A stretch of DNA of 64,000 nucleotides, taken from NCBI RefSeq assembly GCF_016584115.1, contig NZ_NRSK01000001.1, positions 62,001-126,000 of the forward strand. The letters run 5' to 3'. Below, one piece after another: positions 18,489 through 26,332 of this stretch. Both the position numbers and the translations under genes were made by a program. The stretch is from Ectothiorhodospira mobilis. Its GTDB lineage: Bacteria > Pseudomonadota > Gammaproteobacteria > Ectothiorhodospirales > Ectothiorhodospiraceae. The stretch's first letter is position 1; every line of letters begins with the position of its first letter. A model generated the notes under the pieces. The model was not told the origin of the DNA. It made no database searches and worked only from the letters and a program-made list of their open reading frames with translations.

Positions 18489-19193
18489 TCAGCCGGCAGC
18501 GGGGGCCGGCTCCGGACCGTAGGGACCGCTGCGTACCCGGTCGTGGACCTCCATGCGGTAGTGGACGAAGGCCTCGGGATCCTCGAACTGCAGGAAGGGA
18601 TTGCCCCGGATCTGCTGCTCCAGGGTGGTGGAGGGCTCCACGCCGTAGTCGTGTCCGGGATGGATGAGGGTCCGGGGCGGGAGGGTATCCTTCAGGCGCT
18701 GCAGGCTGGCGTACAGGGCCCGCGGGTCGCCGCCGGGGAGATCGCAGCGGCCGCAGCCGTAGACGAACAGGGTGTCCCCGGTGATCAGGTCGTCCCCCAC
18801 GTGATAGCAGGCCCCGCCCGGGGTATGCCCCGGGGTGTGCAGCACCCGGATGGGGGTGGCCCCCAGATGGAAGATGTCTGCGTCGTGGTGCAGGATGGCA
18901 TCGTCGGGGGCATGCCCCCAGGCCTCGGCCTCCGCCGCGGTGAGATGCACCCTCAGGTCGGCCCGGGCGCGCAGGGGTTCCAGGGCATTGATGTGGTCCG
19001 GGTGGCTGTGGGTGAGCAGGACATCGGTGAGGGTGAGCCCGTTGCGGTTAACACAGTCCATGATGGCATCGGCGTCCCAGGCCGGGTCCACCACGGCGGC
19101 ATGGCGCGTGGCCCGGTCCTCGATGAGATGCACCAGGTTGTCCATGGTGCCAAGTCGCAGGGTGTGGATCAGATGGCCGGGGGCGTTGGACAT
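18489..19193 (-). CDS. MBL-fold hydrolase, persulfide dioxygenase (ETHE1)-like
   Basis: Metallo-beta-lactamase fold enzyme with metal motif THSHPDH and downstream HTPGHTPGG, GDTLFVYGCGRCDLPGGD and HPGHDYG. The GCGRxD-x-GGD signature is the one of ETHE1-type persulfide dioxygenases, which oxidise glutathione persulfide to sulfite, rather than of glyoxalase II. ATG 19193 is chosen because GGAG lies 5 bases upstream; an in-frame ATG at 19229 is less likely. A DUF2892 gene and gltA lie directly upstream on the same strand. Converges with nifM, 7 bases apart. Confidence 0.8.
   Translation of the reverse strand: MSNAPGHLIHTLRLGTMDNLVHLIEDRATRHAAVVDPAWDADAIMDCVNRNGLTLTDVLLTHSHPDHINALEPLRARADLRVHLTAAEAEAWGHAPDDAILHHDADIFHLGATPIRVLHTPGHTPGGACYHVGDDLITGDTLFVYGCGRCDLPGGDPRALYASLQRLKDTLPPRTLIHPGHDYGVEPSTTLEQQIRGNPFLQFEDPEAFVHYRMEVHDRVRSGPYGPEPAPAAG
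18491..18511. terminator. Inverted repeat between nifM and the MBL gene
   Basis: AGCCGGC, seven-base loop, GCCGGCT: a perfect 7-bp GC stem 10 bases past the nifM stop and inside the last codons of the convergent hydrolase gene. No U-tract follows, so termination of the nifVWZM transcript here is only a suggestion. Confidence 0.4.
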
Positions 19194-19271
19194 GGGGACT
19201 CCGGCGGGCATGGGGAATGAGGGGATCAAGGCGGGCCCCGCCGAAGCGGGGCCGCCCCATGTCGGGCCGGC

Positions 19272-19481
19272 TCAGTTGAAGGCCTGGCCGGGCTTGAAGC
19301 CGAACTTCTTCAGGAGGATGGCCGCGGGGCAGAAGCCCGTGAAGGCCGACTGGATCAGGTTCACCCCCACGAAGGCGGTGAGCCACAGCCACAGGGGACT
19401 GGTCAGGGACAGCAGCAGGCTGAGCAGGATCATGCTGCCGGCGACCACCAGGACGGCGCGGTCGATGCTCATGTTGTTCAT
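19272..19481 (-). CDS. DUF2892 small membrane protein (YgaP-like C-terminal domain)
   Basis: A 69-residue protein with two hydrophobic segments (AVLVVAGSMILLSLLLSL and WLWLTAFVGVNLIQSAF) and the family ending TGFCPAAILLKKFGF. This domain is found alone or fused behind rhodanese domains (YgaP) and travels with sulfide/persulfide oxidation genes; its own function is unknown. ATG 19481 has an AAGGAGAGG ribosome site. It sits between gltA (upstream) and the persulfide dioxygenase-like gene (downstream). Confidence 0.85.
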   Translation of the reverse strand: MNNMSIDRAVLVVAGSMILLSLLLSLTSPLWLWLTAFVGVNLIQSAFTGFCPAAILLKKFGFKPGQAFN

Positions 19482-19530
19482 GCTCCGTTCCTCTCCTTGA
19501 AGTTTGGGTAAGGCCAATATAGACCCGGGT

Positions 19531-20829
19531 TCAGCGCTTCTCAATGGGGATGTAGTCCCGCGGCGCGGCTCCGGTGTAGAGCTGGCGGGGGCGTCCGATG
19601 CGGGATTCGGGGTCCTGCATCATCTCGCACCAGTGGGCATTCCAGCCAACGATGCGGGCCAGGGCGAAGATGGCGGTGAACATGTTCAGCGGGATGCCCA
19701 TGGCCCGCAGGATCAGCCCCGAGTAGAAGTCCACGTTGGGGTAGAGTTTGCGTTCCTTGAAGTAGTCGTCCTCCATGGCGATGCGTTCCAGTTCCATGGC
19801 CACCTCGAACATGGGCTGGTTCTCCGCCCCCATCTGCCGCAGCAGTTCATGACACATCTTGCGGATGATCTTGGCGCGGGGATCGTAGTTCTTGTAGACG
19901 CGATGCCCGAAGCCCATGAGCCGGAAGGGGTCGTCCTTGTCTTTGGCGCGCTGGACGAAATGTTCCACCTTCTGGCCGCTCTCGACGATGTCCTCCAGCA
20001 TGCGCACCACCTTCTCGTTGGCGCCGCCGTGCAGCGGCCCCCAGAGGGAGGCGATGCCGGCGGAGACGGCGGCGAAGGGGTTGGCCTCGGAACTGCCCGA
20101 GAGGCGCACCGTGGAGGTGGAGGCGTTCTGCTCGTGGTCCGCGTGCAGGATCAGGATCAGGTCCAGGGCCTTGGCGAAGATGGGGTTGGGTTCGTAGCGC
20201 TCGGTGGGCACGCCGAACATCATGCGCAGGAAGTTCTCGCTGTAGCCCAGTTCGTTGTCCGGATACAGGAAGGGCTGGCCGATGGCGTACTTGTAGGACC
20301 AGGCGGCGATGGTGGGCATCTTGGAGATCATGCGGTGGGCCGCGATCTCCCGGTGATGGGGGTTGTGCACATCGGTACTGTCGTGGAAGAAGGCCGACAG
20401 GGCGCCAAACACCCCCACCATGATGGCCATGGGATGGGCATCGTGGCGGAAACCGTCGTAGAAGCGGCGGATGGCCTGGTGGGGCATGGAGTGCTTCTGG
20501 ATGATGCGGGTGAAGGTCTCCAGCTGCGTGGCCGTGGGCAGCTCGCCGTAGAGCAGCAGGTAGCAGGTCTCCAGATAGGTGCTGTGTTCCGCCAGCTGTT
20601 CGATGGGGTAGCCGCGGTACATGAGGATGCCCTGCTCCCCATCGATGAAGGTGATGTCGCTGCGGCAGCTGGCGGTGGACATGAAGCCGGGATCGTAGGT
20701 GAAGTAGCCCAGTTCCCTGGACAGGGGGCGGATGTCCACCGTGGCCGGGCCCAGGGTCCCCTCGAGGACGGGCAGTTCCACCTGTTTGCCGGTGGCGTTG
20801 TCGATGACCGTGACGGTACGGGATGTCAT
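19531..20829 (-). CDS. gltA: Citrate synthase
   Basis: Condenses oxaloacetate and acetyl-CoA at the entry of the TCA cycle. The 432-residue length and the N-terminal beta domain ([16 protein letters not shown], then [17 protein letters not shown]) mark the type II hexameric, NADH-sensitive enzyme of Gram-negative bacteria. Catalytic segments are [28 protein letters not shown] and [14 protein letters not shown]. The ATG at 20829 is preceded by GAGGAATTCCCC in mRNA sense. In a phototroph it supplies 2-oxoglutarate for ammonia assimilation. Confidence 0.97.
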   Translation of the reverse strand: MTSRTVTVIDNATGKQVELPVLEGTLGPATVDIRPLSRELGYFTYDPGFMSTASCRSDITFIDGEQGILMYRGYPIEQLAEHSTYLETCYLLLYGELPTATQLETFTRIIQKHSMPHQAIRRFYDGFRHDAHPMAIMVGVFGALSAFFHDSTDVHNPHHREIAAHRMISKMPTIAAWSYKYAIGQPFLYPDNELGYSENFLRMMFGVPTERYEPNPIFAKALDLILILHADHEQNASTSTVRLSGSSEANPFAAVSAGIASLWGPLHGGANEKVVRMLEDIVESGQKVEHFVQRAKDKDDPFRLMGFGHRVYKNYDPRAKIIRKMCHELLRQMGAENQPMFEVAMELERIAMEDDYFKERKLYPNVDFYSGLILRAMGIPLNMFTAIFALARIVGWNAHWCEMMQDPESRIGRPRQLYTGAAPRDYIPIEKR

Positions 20830-21070
20830 GGGGAATTCCTCGTCATCCGTTGTGCTGAAATAGGGATCGTCCCGGGGCGGTGTGCGAATCCGCCATGTCC
20901 GATGAGCCCACGCCGGGGACCGGCCTGCACTGTATTGCGTTGCAGCACCCGGCGTCCACGTTCCTGGCCCGAAAAGGCTGTTGTCCTCCTCCCGGTTTCG
21001 GTGGGGCCGGCGGGCATGAATCCGACCATTATGCCAGAGAATATCCCGGGGGGGATCGCCCGGCGGGTGT

Positions 21071-21119
21071 TTGACAGGGGGAGGGGGCCGGCCTAATTTC
21101 TTAGTAAATAGGTCAACAA
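21071..21119 (+). promoter_or_regulatory. bfd promoter with IscR-like operator
   Basis: TTGACA (21071-21076), 17-bp spacer, TAATTT (21094-21099) form a good sigma-70 promoter. Overlapping the -10 box and the expected start site, the complementary strand reads TTGACC-N4-TACTAAG-AAAT (21116 down to 21096), which resembles the type 1 IscR operator of Gammaproteobacteria. Bfd is itself a [2Fe-2S] protein, so control by Fe-S status is plausible. The rest of the 302-bp gap back to gltA shows no other feature I can name. Confidence 0.55.
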
Positions 21120-21131
21120 TGGGGTGATGTG

Positions 21132-21347
21132 ATGTACGTGTGCCTGTGCCGGCAGGTGACCGACCGGGTCATCCGCCGCGCCATCGCCGAGGGGGCGGAC
21201 AGCCTCGAGGCCCTGCAGGCGCAATTGGGGGTGTGCCTGGAGTGCGGCCGTTGCACCGCCCAGGTGGAGTCCCTCCTGCGGGAGGTACGGGGGCAGCGGT
21301 GCCCGGGAGGGGAGGAGGTATCCAGCCCTGCCTGTCCCCCGCGCTGA
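21132..21347 (+). CDS. bfd: Bacterioferritin-associated ferredoxin
   Basis: Small [2Fe-2S] protein that reduces the heme of bacterioferritin and releases stored iron. The four ligands are visible as CLC near the N-terminus and CLECGRC in the middle. The 71-residue protein starts at ATG 21132; a GTG directly before it is also in frame. The C-terminal third is a poorly conserved Gly/Pro-rich tail. bfr follows 112 bases downstream, but with its own dyad in between. Confidence 0.92.
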   Translation: MYVCLCRQVTDRVIRRAIAEGADSLEALQAQLGVCLECGRCTAQVESLLREVRGQRCPGGEEVSSPACPPR

Positions 21348-21381
21348 ATCCCTTCCGTGGCTGGCATTTTTCCGGATTTGG

Positions 21382-21398
21382 TTTAGACTCGATCTAAA
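21382..21398. promoter_or_regulatory. Dyad upstream of bfr (TTTAGA-N5-TCTAAA)
   Basis: Perfect 6-bp arms around a 5-bp centre in otherwise GC-rich DNA, 62 bases before the bfr ATG. It could be an operator for an iron- or Fe-S-responsive regulator or part of the bfr promoter. It does not match a consensus I am sure of. Confidence 0.4.
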
Positions 21399-21459
21399 TC
21401 AGGCATGGGCCGGGGTAACCGGTCCACAGGGAACACCCACGCAGCGGGAGGGAGGCATC

Positions 21460-21954
21460 ATGAAAGGCGACCACCAGGTCATCGAACACCTCAATCAGGC
21501 CCTCAAGGGGGAATTGACCGCCATCAACCAGTATTTCCTGCATGCCCGCATGTTCAGGAACTGGGGGCTGAGCCGGCTGGATGCCTATGAATACCGGGAG
21601 TCCATCGACGAGATGAAGCATGCCGACCGGCTCATTGAACGTATCCTGTTCCTGGAGGGGCTGCCCAACCTGCAGGACCTGGGCCAGCTCTACATCGGCG
21701 AGCATGCCCGGGAATGCCTGGAATGCGACCTGAAGCTGGAGCTGGAGGGGCACGCCGTGTACAAGCGCGGGATTGCCCACGCCCACGAGGTGGGGGATCA
21801 CGTGACCCGGGACCTGCTCACGGAGATCATCACCGAGGAGGAGGGGCACATCGACTGGATCGAGACCCAGCTGGAACTGATGGACCGCATCGGCGTGGCC
21901 CGCTGGGAGCAGACCATGATGGGGGATCCCACGGCCGGGGAAGAGGCGACCTGA
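21460..21954 (+). CDS. bfr: Bacterioferritin
   Basis: Heme-containing ferritin that stores iron in a 24-subunit shell. All ferroxidase ligands sit at the canonical positions E18, E51, H54, E94, E127 and H130, and the heme ligand is M52, so this is a fully equipped heme-binding subunit. The 164-residue length is typical. Start ATG 21460 follows GGGAGGGAGG. The upstream neighbour bfd supplies the reductant for iron release. Confidence 0.97.
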   Translation: MKGDHQVIEHLNQALKGELTAINQYFLHARMFRNWGLSRLDAYEYRESIDEMKHADRLIERILFLEGLPNLQDLGQLYIGEHARECLECDLKLELEGHAVYKRGIAHAHEVGDHVTRDLLTEIITEEEGHIDWIETQLELMDRIGVARWEQTMMGDPTAGEEAT

Positions 21955-21961
21955 TCCCGGT

Positions 21962-21986
21962 TCGGGCCGAAAAGACCGCGGCCCGA
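21962..21986 (+). terminator. Hairpin after bfr
   Basis: TCGGGCC, 11-base loop, GGCCCGA: a perfect 7-bp stem starting 8 bases after the bfr stop. No strong T-run follows, so it may be a weak or factor-assisted terminator. Confidence 0.45.
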
Positions 21987-22056
21987 CGATGCCTTTCGGG
22001 GGGGCGGGGAACTGGGCTATCCTATATTCCACCTCGCCGCACTGCGGGCGGGGCAT

Positions 22057-22133
22057 GCCCCGGTAGCTCAGCTGGATAGAGCATCCCCCTCCTAAGGGGA
22101 AGGTCGCAGGTTCGAATCCTGCCCGGGGCGCCA
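22057..22133 (+). tRNA. tRNA-Arg (anticodon CCU)
   Basis: Complete 77-base cloverleaf: acceptor GCCCCGG/CCGGGGC, D-arm GCTC...GAGC, anticodon stem TCCCC/GGGGA with loop CTCCTAA (anticodon CCT in DNA, reading AGG), T-arm GCAGG-TTCGAAT-CCTGC, discriminator G and an encoded CCA (22131-22133). It lies between bfr and the nucleotide-sugar genes, 51 bases before the dehydrogenase ATG. Confidence 0.97.
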
Positions 22134-22184
22134 GTTCTCCGACAGGGCCCGGGGCGGCCCGGAACCGCCAAGGCGAGGGATCCC

Positions 22185-23465
22185 ATGAACGAAAAGATCG
22201 GTGTCATCGGCCTCGGGTACGTGGGCCTGCCCGTGGCCCTGGCCTTTGCGCAGCGCATTGCCGGCACCGTTGGATTCGACATCAGCCCCCGCCGCATCCG
22301 CACCCTGCGCGACGGCCACGACTACACCGGCGAGGTGACGGCCCGGGAGCTGCAGGAGGCGGATCTGCATCTCACAGACGATCCGGGTGACCTGGCCGGA
22401 TGCACCTTCCTCGTGGTCACCGTGCCCACCCCCATCGATGCGAACCGCCAGCCGGATCTGGACCCCCTGATCCGGGCCTGCGAGACCGTGGGGCGGGTGC
22501 TTGCGCCGGGCGCGGTGGTGGTCTTCGAGTCCACGGTCTACCCCGGGGTCACCGAAACGATCTGCGGCCCCGTCCTGGCCCGGGTCTCCGGGCTGCGCCA
22601 GGGGGTGGACTTCAAACTGGGCTATTCCCCCGAACGCATCAATCCCGGCGACCGGGAACACACCCTGGAACGCATCGTCAAGGTGGTGGCCGGCGAGGAT
22701 GAGCACACCCTGGAACGGGTGGCCGCCGCCTACGGGGCCATTGTCGACGCCGGCGTGCACCGGGCCCCCAGCATCCAGGTGGCCGAGGCCGCCAAGGTGA
22801 TCGAGAACACCCAGCGGGACCTGAACATCGCCCTGATGAACGAGCTGGCCCTGATCTTCGACCGCCTGGGCATCCGCACCCGGGATGTGCTGGAGGCCGC
22901 CGGCACCAAGTGGAACTTCCTGCCCTTTCGCCCCGGCCTGGTGGGCGGGCACTGCATCGGCGTGGACCCCTACTACCTCACCGCCAAGGCCAAGGCGGTG
23001 GGCTATTACCCCCAGGTGATCCTGGCGGGGCGTCGCATCAACGATGGCATGGGGGCCTATGTGGCCCAGCGCCTGGTGAAGCTGCTCATCGAACAGGACC
23101 GGCCCGTCAAACGCGGCCGCGTGGGGGTGCTGGGCATCACCTTCAAGGAGGACGTGCCGGATCTGCGCAACTCCCGCGTGCCCGACATCCTCCAGGAGCT
23201 GCGCCAGTTCGGCATCGAGCCTTGCGTGCACGATCCCCTGGCGGACCCGGAAGAGGCCCGGGAGGAGTACGGCCTGGAGCTGGTCGACCTGGAGGCCTTC
23301 ACCGACCTGGACGGGCTCATCCTCGCCGTGCCCCACCGGGCCTACCTGGAGCAGGGCCCTGCGGGGCTGTGCCGGCACCTGGTGGACGGCGGGGTGCTGG
23401 TGGATGTGAAGTCTGTCCTGGCGCCGCAGGAGATCCCCGGAAACCTTCGCCACTGGAGCCTCTGA
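22185..23465 (+). CDS. tviB: UDP-sugar 6-dehydrogenase, TviB/VipA (WbpO) type
   Basis: NAD-dependent oxidation of a UDP-hexose or UDP-N-acetylhexosamine to the uronic acid. The 426-residue protein begins with the Rossmann motif [13 protein letters not shown] and contains [21 protein letters not shown], the catalytic cysteine in [13 protein letters not shown] and the C-terminal [14 protein letters not shown]. These details place it with the UDP-N-acetylglucosamine/galactosamine dehydrogenases (TviB/WbpO) rather than UDP-glucose dehydrogenase (Ugd). It heads a three-gene run with an epimerase and manB and starts just past the tRNA-Arg gene. Confidence 0.85.
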   Translation: MNEKIGVIGLGYVGLPVALAFAQRIAGTVGFDISPRRIRTLRDGHDYTGEVTARELQEADLHLTDDPGDLAGCTFLVVTVPTPIDANRQPDLDPLIRACETVGRVLAPGAVVVFESTVYPGVTETICGPVLARVSGLRQGVDFKLGYSPERINPGDREHTLERIVKVVAGEDEHTLERVAAAYGAIVDAGVHRAPSIQVAEAAKVIENTQRDLNIALMNELALIFDRLGIRTRDVLEAAGTKWNFLPFRPGLVGGHCIGVDPYYLTAKAKAVGYYPQVILAGRRINDGMGAYVAQRLVKLLIEQDRPVKRGRVGVLGITFKEDVPDLRNSRVPDILQELRQFGIEPCVHDPLADPEEAREEYGLELVDLEAFTDLDGLILAVPHRAYLEQGPAGLCRHLVDGGVLVDVKSVLAPQEIPGNLRHWSL

Positions 23466-23517
23466 AGCCTCCGTGGCGCGTCCATCCACACCAACCGTCC
23501 AGTACACGAGGGAAGAC

Positions 23518-24525
23518 ATGAAGGTCCTGGTCACCGGCACGGCGGGATTCATCGGCGCGGCCCTGGCCCTGCGCCTCCTGGAGCGCGGCGATGAGGTGAT
23601 CGGCGTCGACAACCTCAACGACTACTACGACGTGAATCTCAAGCGGGCGCGTCTGGAGCGGCTCACCCCCCACCCGGGGTTCACCGACGTGCGCGCCGAC
23701 ATCGCCGACCGCGAGGCCATGGAGACGGTCTTCGCCCGCCACCGTCCGCAGCGGGTGGTGCACCTGGCCGCCCAGGCGGGGGTGCGCTACTCCCTGGAGA
23801 ATCCCCACGCCTATGTGGACACCAACCTGGTGGGCTTTCTTCATATCCTGGAGGGCTGTCGTCATTTCGGTGTGGAGCACCTGGTCTACGCCTCCTCCAG
23901 TTCCGTCTACGGCGCCAACACCCGACTGCCGTTCACGGTGCACGACAACGTGGACCATCCCATGAGCCTCTACGCCGCCAGCAAGAAGGCCAATGAGCTC
24001 ATGGCCCATACCTACAGCGCCCTCTACGGCCTGCCCACCGCGGGCCTGCGCTTTTTCACCGTCTACGGCCCCTGGGGCCGGCCGGACATGGCCCTGTTCC
24101 TCTTCACCCGCAATATCCTGGAGGGGCGGCCCATCGATGTCTTCAACTACGGCCACCACAGGCGGGACTTCACCTTCATCGACGACATCGTCGAGGGGGT
24201 GCTGCGCACCCTGGACCAGGTGGCCGAACCCGACCCGGCCTGGTCCGGGGAACGGCCGGATGCCGCCACCAGCTTCGCCCCCTACCGCCTGTACAACATC
24301 GGCAACCACCGTCCGGTGGAACTCCTGCACTACATCCAGGTGCTGGAGGACTGCCTGGGGCGCAAGGCGGAGAAGAACCTGCTGCCCCTGCAGCCGGGGG
24401 ATGTGCCCGACACCTTCGCCGATGTGCAGGACCTGATGGACGACGTGGGCTATGCCCCTGCCACGCCGGTGGAGGAGGGGGTGGAGCGCTTCGTGCGCTG
24501 GTACCGGGATTTCTACGGGGTCTGA
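23518..24525 (+). CDS. NAD-dependent epimerase, UDP-glucuronate 4-epimerase (CapI/LspL) type
   Basis: Extended short-chain dehydrogenase fold. Cofactor motif [17 protein letters not shown], the diagnostic [20 protein letters not shown] of the CapI/LspL group, [15 protein letters not shown], and catalytic YAASKK. The 335-residue protein starts at ATG 23518 after GAGGGAAG; the frame is open 15 codons further back. Likely converts UDP-glucuronate, or the N-acetylated product of the upstream dehydrogenase, to the galacto epimer for surface polysaccharide. Exact substrate cannot be read from sequence. Confidence 0.85.
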   Translation: MKVLVTGTAGFIGAALALRLLERGDEVIGVDNLNDYYDVNLKRARLERLTPHPGFTDVRADIADREAMETVFARHRPQRVVHLAAQAGVRYSLENPHAYVDTNLVGFLHILEGCRHFGVEHLVYASSSSVYGANTRLPFTVHDNVDHPMSLYAASKKANELMAHTYSALYGLPTAGLRFFTVYGPWGRPDMALFLFTRNILEGRPIDVFNYGHHRRDFTFIDDIVEGVLRTLDQVAEPDPAWSGERPDAATSFAPYRLYNIGNHRPVELLHYIQVLEDCLGRKAEKNLLPLQPGDVPDTFADVQDLMDDVGYAPATPVEEGVERFVRWYRDFYGV

Positions 24526-24527
24526 CC

Positions 24528-25886
24528 GTGTCCGCCATGCCCCCCTGTTTCAAGGCCTATGACATCCGCGGCCGCGTCCCTGACGAGCTGGACGCGGACC
24601 TGGCCCGGCGCATCGGCCAGGCCTATGCCCGGGTGATCGCCCCCCGCGGACCCGTGGCCGTGGGGGAGGACATCCGTCTCTCCAGTCCCGGTCTGGCCCG
24701 GGCCCTGGTGCGCGGGCTCAACGAGGCCGGGGTGGACACCCGTTCCCTGGGGCTGTGTGGCACGGAGACGGTCTACCACGCCGCCTCCCTGGAAGGGATG
24801 GGGGGCGGCATCATGGTCACCGCCAGCCACAACCCCATGGACTACAACGGCATGAAACTGGTGCGGGCCGGCGCCGTGCCCGTCAGCGGCGACAGCGGCC
24901 TTGCGGACATCGGCCGCCTGGCGGCCTCCGGGGATCTGCACACGACCGCCGCCACACCCGGCGAGGACCGGCCTCTGGAGGTCACCGCCGGCTATGTGCA
25001 GCGCATCCTCGGTTTTGTGGACCGGGACCGCCTGCAGCCGCTGCATCTGGTGGTGAACGCCGGCAACGGCGCCGCCGGGCCCACCTTCGACGCCCTGGCG
25101 GCACATCTGCCGTTCCGGGTCACCCGCATCCAGCACGCCCCGGACGGGCATTTCCCCAACGGCATCCCCAATCCCCTGCTGCCGGAGAACCGGGAGGTCA
25201 CCGCCCAGGCCGTGCGGGTCCATGGCGCCGACCTGGGCATCGCCTGGGACGGGGACTTCGACCGCTGCTTCCTGTTTGACGAAAACGGCGGCTTCATTGA
25301 GGGCTACTACATGGTGGGCCTGCTGGCGGCGCAGATGCTGGAGAAGGCCCCCGGCGGGCGCATCATCCACGATCCCCGTCTGGTGTGGAACACCCGGGAC
25401 ATGGTCCGCGCGGCGGGGGGCGTGGCGGTGATGAGCAAGACCGGACACGCCTTCATCAAGGAACGCATGCGCCGGGAGGACGCGGTCTACGGCGGGGAGA
25501 TGTCCGCCCACCACTACTTCCGCGGCTTTTCCTACTGCGACAGCGGCATGATCCCCTGGCTGCTGGCCGCCGAACGCATCAGCATCACCGGCCGCCCCCT
25601 CTCGGCCCTGGTGGCCGAGCGCCAGCGCGCCTACCCCTGCAGCGGCGAGATCAATTTCCGTGTCCCGGACACGGACGCCGTCATGGCCCGGGTACGCACC
25701 GCCTTTGCCCCCCACGGGCCCGAAGTGGACGAGACCGACGGCCTGAGCATGGCCTTTCGCGACTGGCGCTTCAACCTGCGCAGCTCCAACACCGAGCCGG
25801 TCCTGCGCCTCAACGTGGAGACCCGGGGAGACACGGCACTGCTGCAGGAACGCACCCGGGCCCTGGAACGGCTGATCCGGGAATGA
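24528..25886 (+). CDS. manB: Phosphomannomutase/phosphoglucomutase
   Basis: Interconverts mannose-6-phosphate and mannose-1-phosphate (and often the glucose pair) on the way to GDP-mannose or UDP-glucose. Sequence landmarks: FKAYDIRGRVPDEL, the phosphoserine loop TASHNPMDYNGMK, the metal loop DGDFDRC, the sugar-binding GEMSAHHYFR and the phosphate-binding RSSNTEPVLR. Start is GTG 24528, two bases after the epimerase stop; ATG 24537 is an alternative. manC, the next enzyme toward GDP-mannose, is 33 kb away at 58877. Confidence 0.92.
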   Translation: MSAMPPCFKAYDIRGRVPDELDADLARRIGQAYARVIAPRGPVAVGEDIRLSSPGLARALVRGLNEAGVDTRSLGLCGTETVYHAASLEGMGGGIMVTASHNPMDYNGMKLVRAGAVPVSGDSGLADIGRLAASGDLHTTAATPGEDRPLEVTAGYVQRILGFVDRDRLQPLHLVVNAGNGAAGPTFDALAAHLPFRVTRIQHAPDGHFPNGIPNPLLPENREVTAQAVRVHGADLGIAWDGDFDRCFLFDENGGFIEGYYMVGLLAAQMLEKAPGGRIIHDPRLVWNTRDMVRAAGGVAVMSKTGHAFIKERMRREDAVYGGEMSAHHYFRGFSYCDSGMIPWLLAAERISITGRPLSALVAERQRAYPCSGEINFRVPDTDAVMARVRTAFAPHGPEVDETDGLSMAFRDWRFNLRSSNTEPVLRLNVETRGDTALLQERTRALERLIRE

Positions 25887-25958
25887 CCCGGATGTTCCAT
25901 CGTCCCCGGGATCGGTCGGCAACGAGCCAATCACCTGAAGGGCCAAAGGGCCAGGGAG

Positions 25959-26262
25959 CCCACCGGGGCCGGACCCCCGAAGGCGGGTGTGCGCCGCAGG
26001 GAGGCGGCGCGCAAGCCTCCATGGAGGGATTCACGGCGTCCCGCCGCAGGGGGTCCGGCCCCGGTGGGCGGGGCATCCCGAAGCCAGATGGCCCCGGGGA
26101 GGCGGCGTGCAAGCCTCCATGGAGGGATGCATGGCGTCCCGCCGCAGGGGGTCCGGCCCCGGTGGGCGGGGCATCCCGAAGCCAGATGGCCCCGGGGAGG
26201 CGGCGCGCAAGCCTCCATGGAGGGATTCATGGGGTCCCGCCGCATGCGGGTCGGCCCCGGTG
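25959..26262. repeat. Noncoding array of 98-bp tandem repeats with inverted outlier
   Basis: In the 446-bp gap between manB and the convergent ppiC-like gene, a 98-bp unit occurs as copy 1 (25999-26096), copy 2 (26097-26194) and a partial, diverging copy 3 (26195 to about 26262). Each unit includes the palindrome CCTCCATGGAGG and a GC-rich block running from GGGGGTCCGG to CCCCGGTGGG. An exact inverted copy of that 20-base block lies at 25959-25978, left of the array, and could pair with the copies at 26049-26068 or 26147-26166. A further hairpin is GCGCCGC-N6-GCGGCGC (25991-26010). Because 98 is not a multiple of 3, open frames across the array shift from copy to copy, so it is not coding. 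Confidence 0.85.
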
Positions 26263-26332
26263 GAGCGGATGGAACATGGCCCGGTCGGCGTCGGGGAAGG
26301 TGCGCCGACCGGACCGATGGGTCAAAGGAGGG

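Noticed and set aside
25959-26262. Repeat array as a CRISPR locus
   Set aside because: The unit is 98 bp with no unique spacers, the copies abut directly, and no cas genes are near. It is a tandem repeat, not a CRISPR array.
22057-26332. Attachment-site duplication proving a genomic island at tRNA-Arg
   Set aside because: No second copy of the tRNA 3' end is visible in the window and no integrase gene is present.
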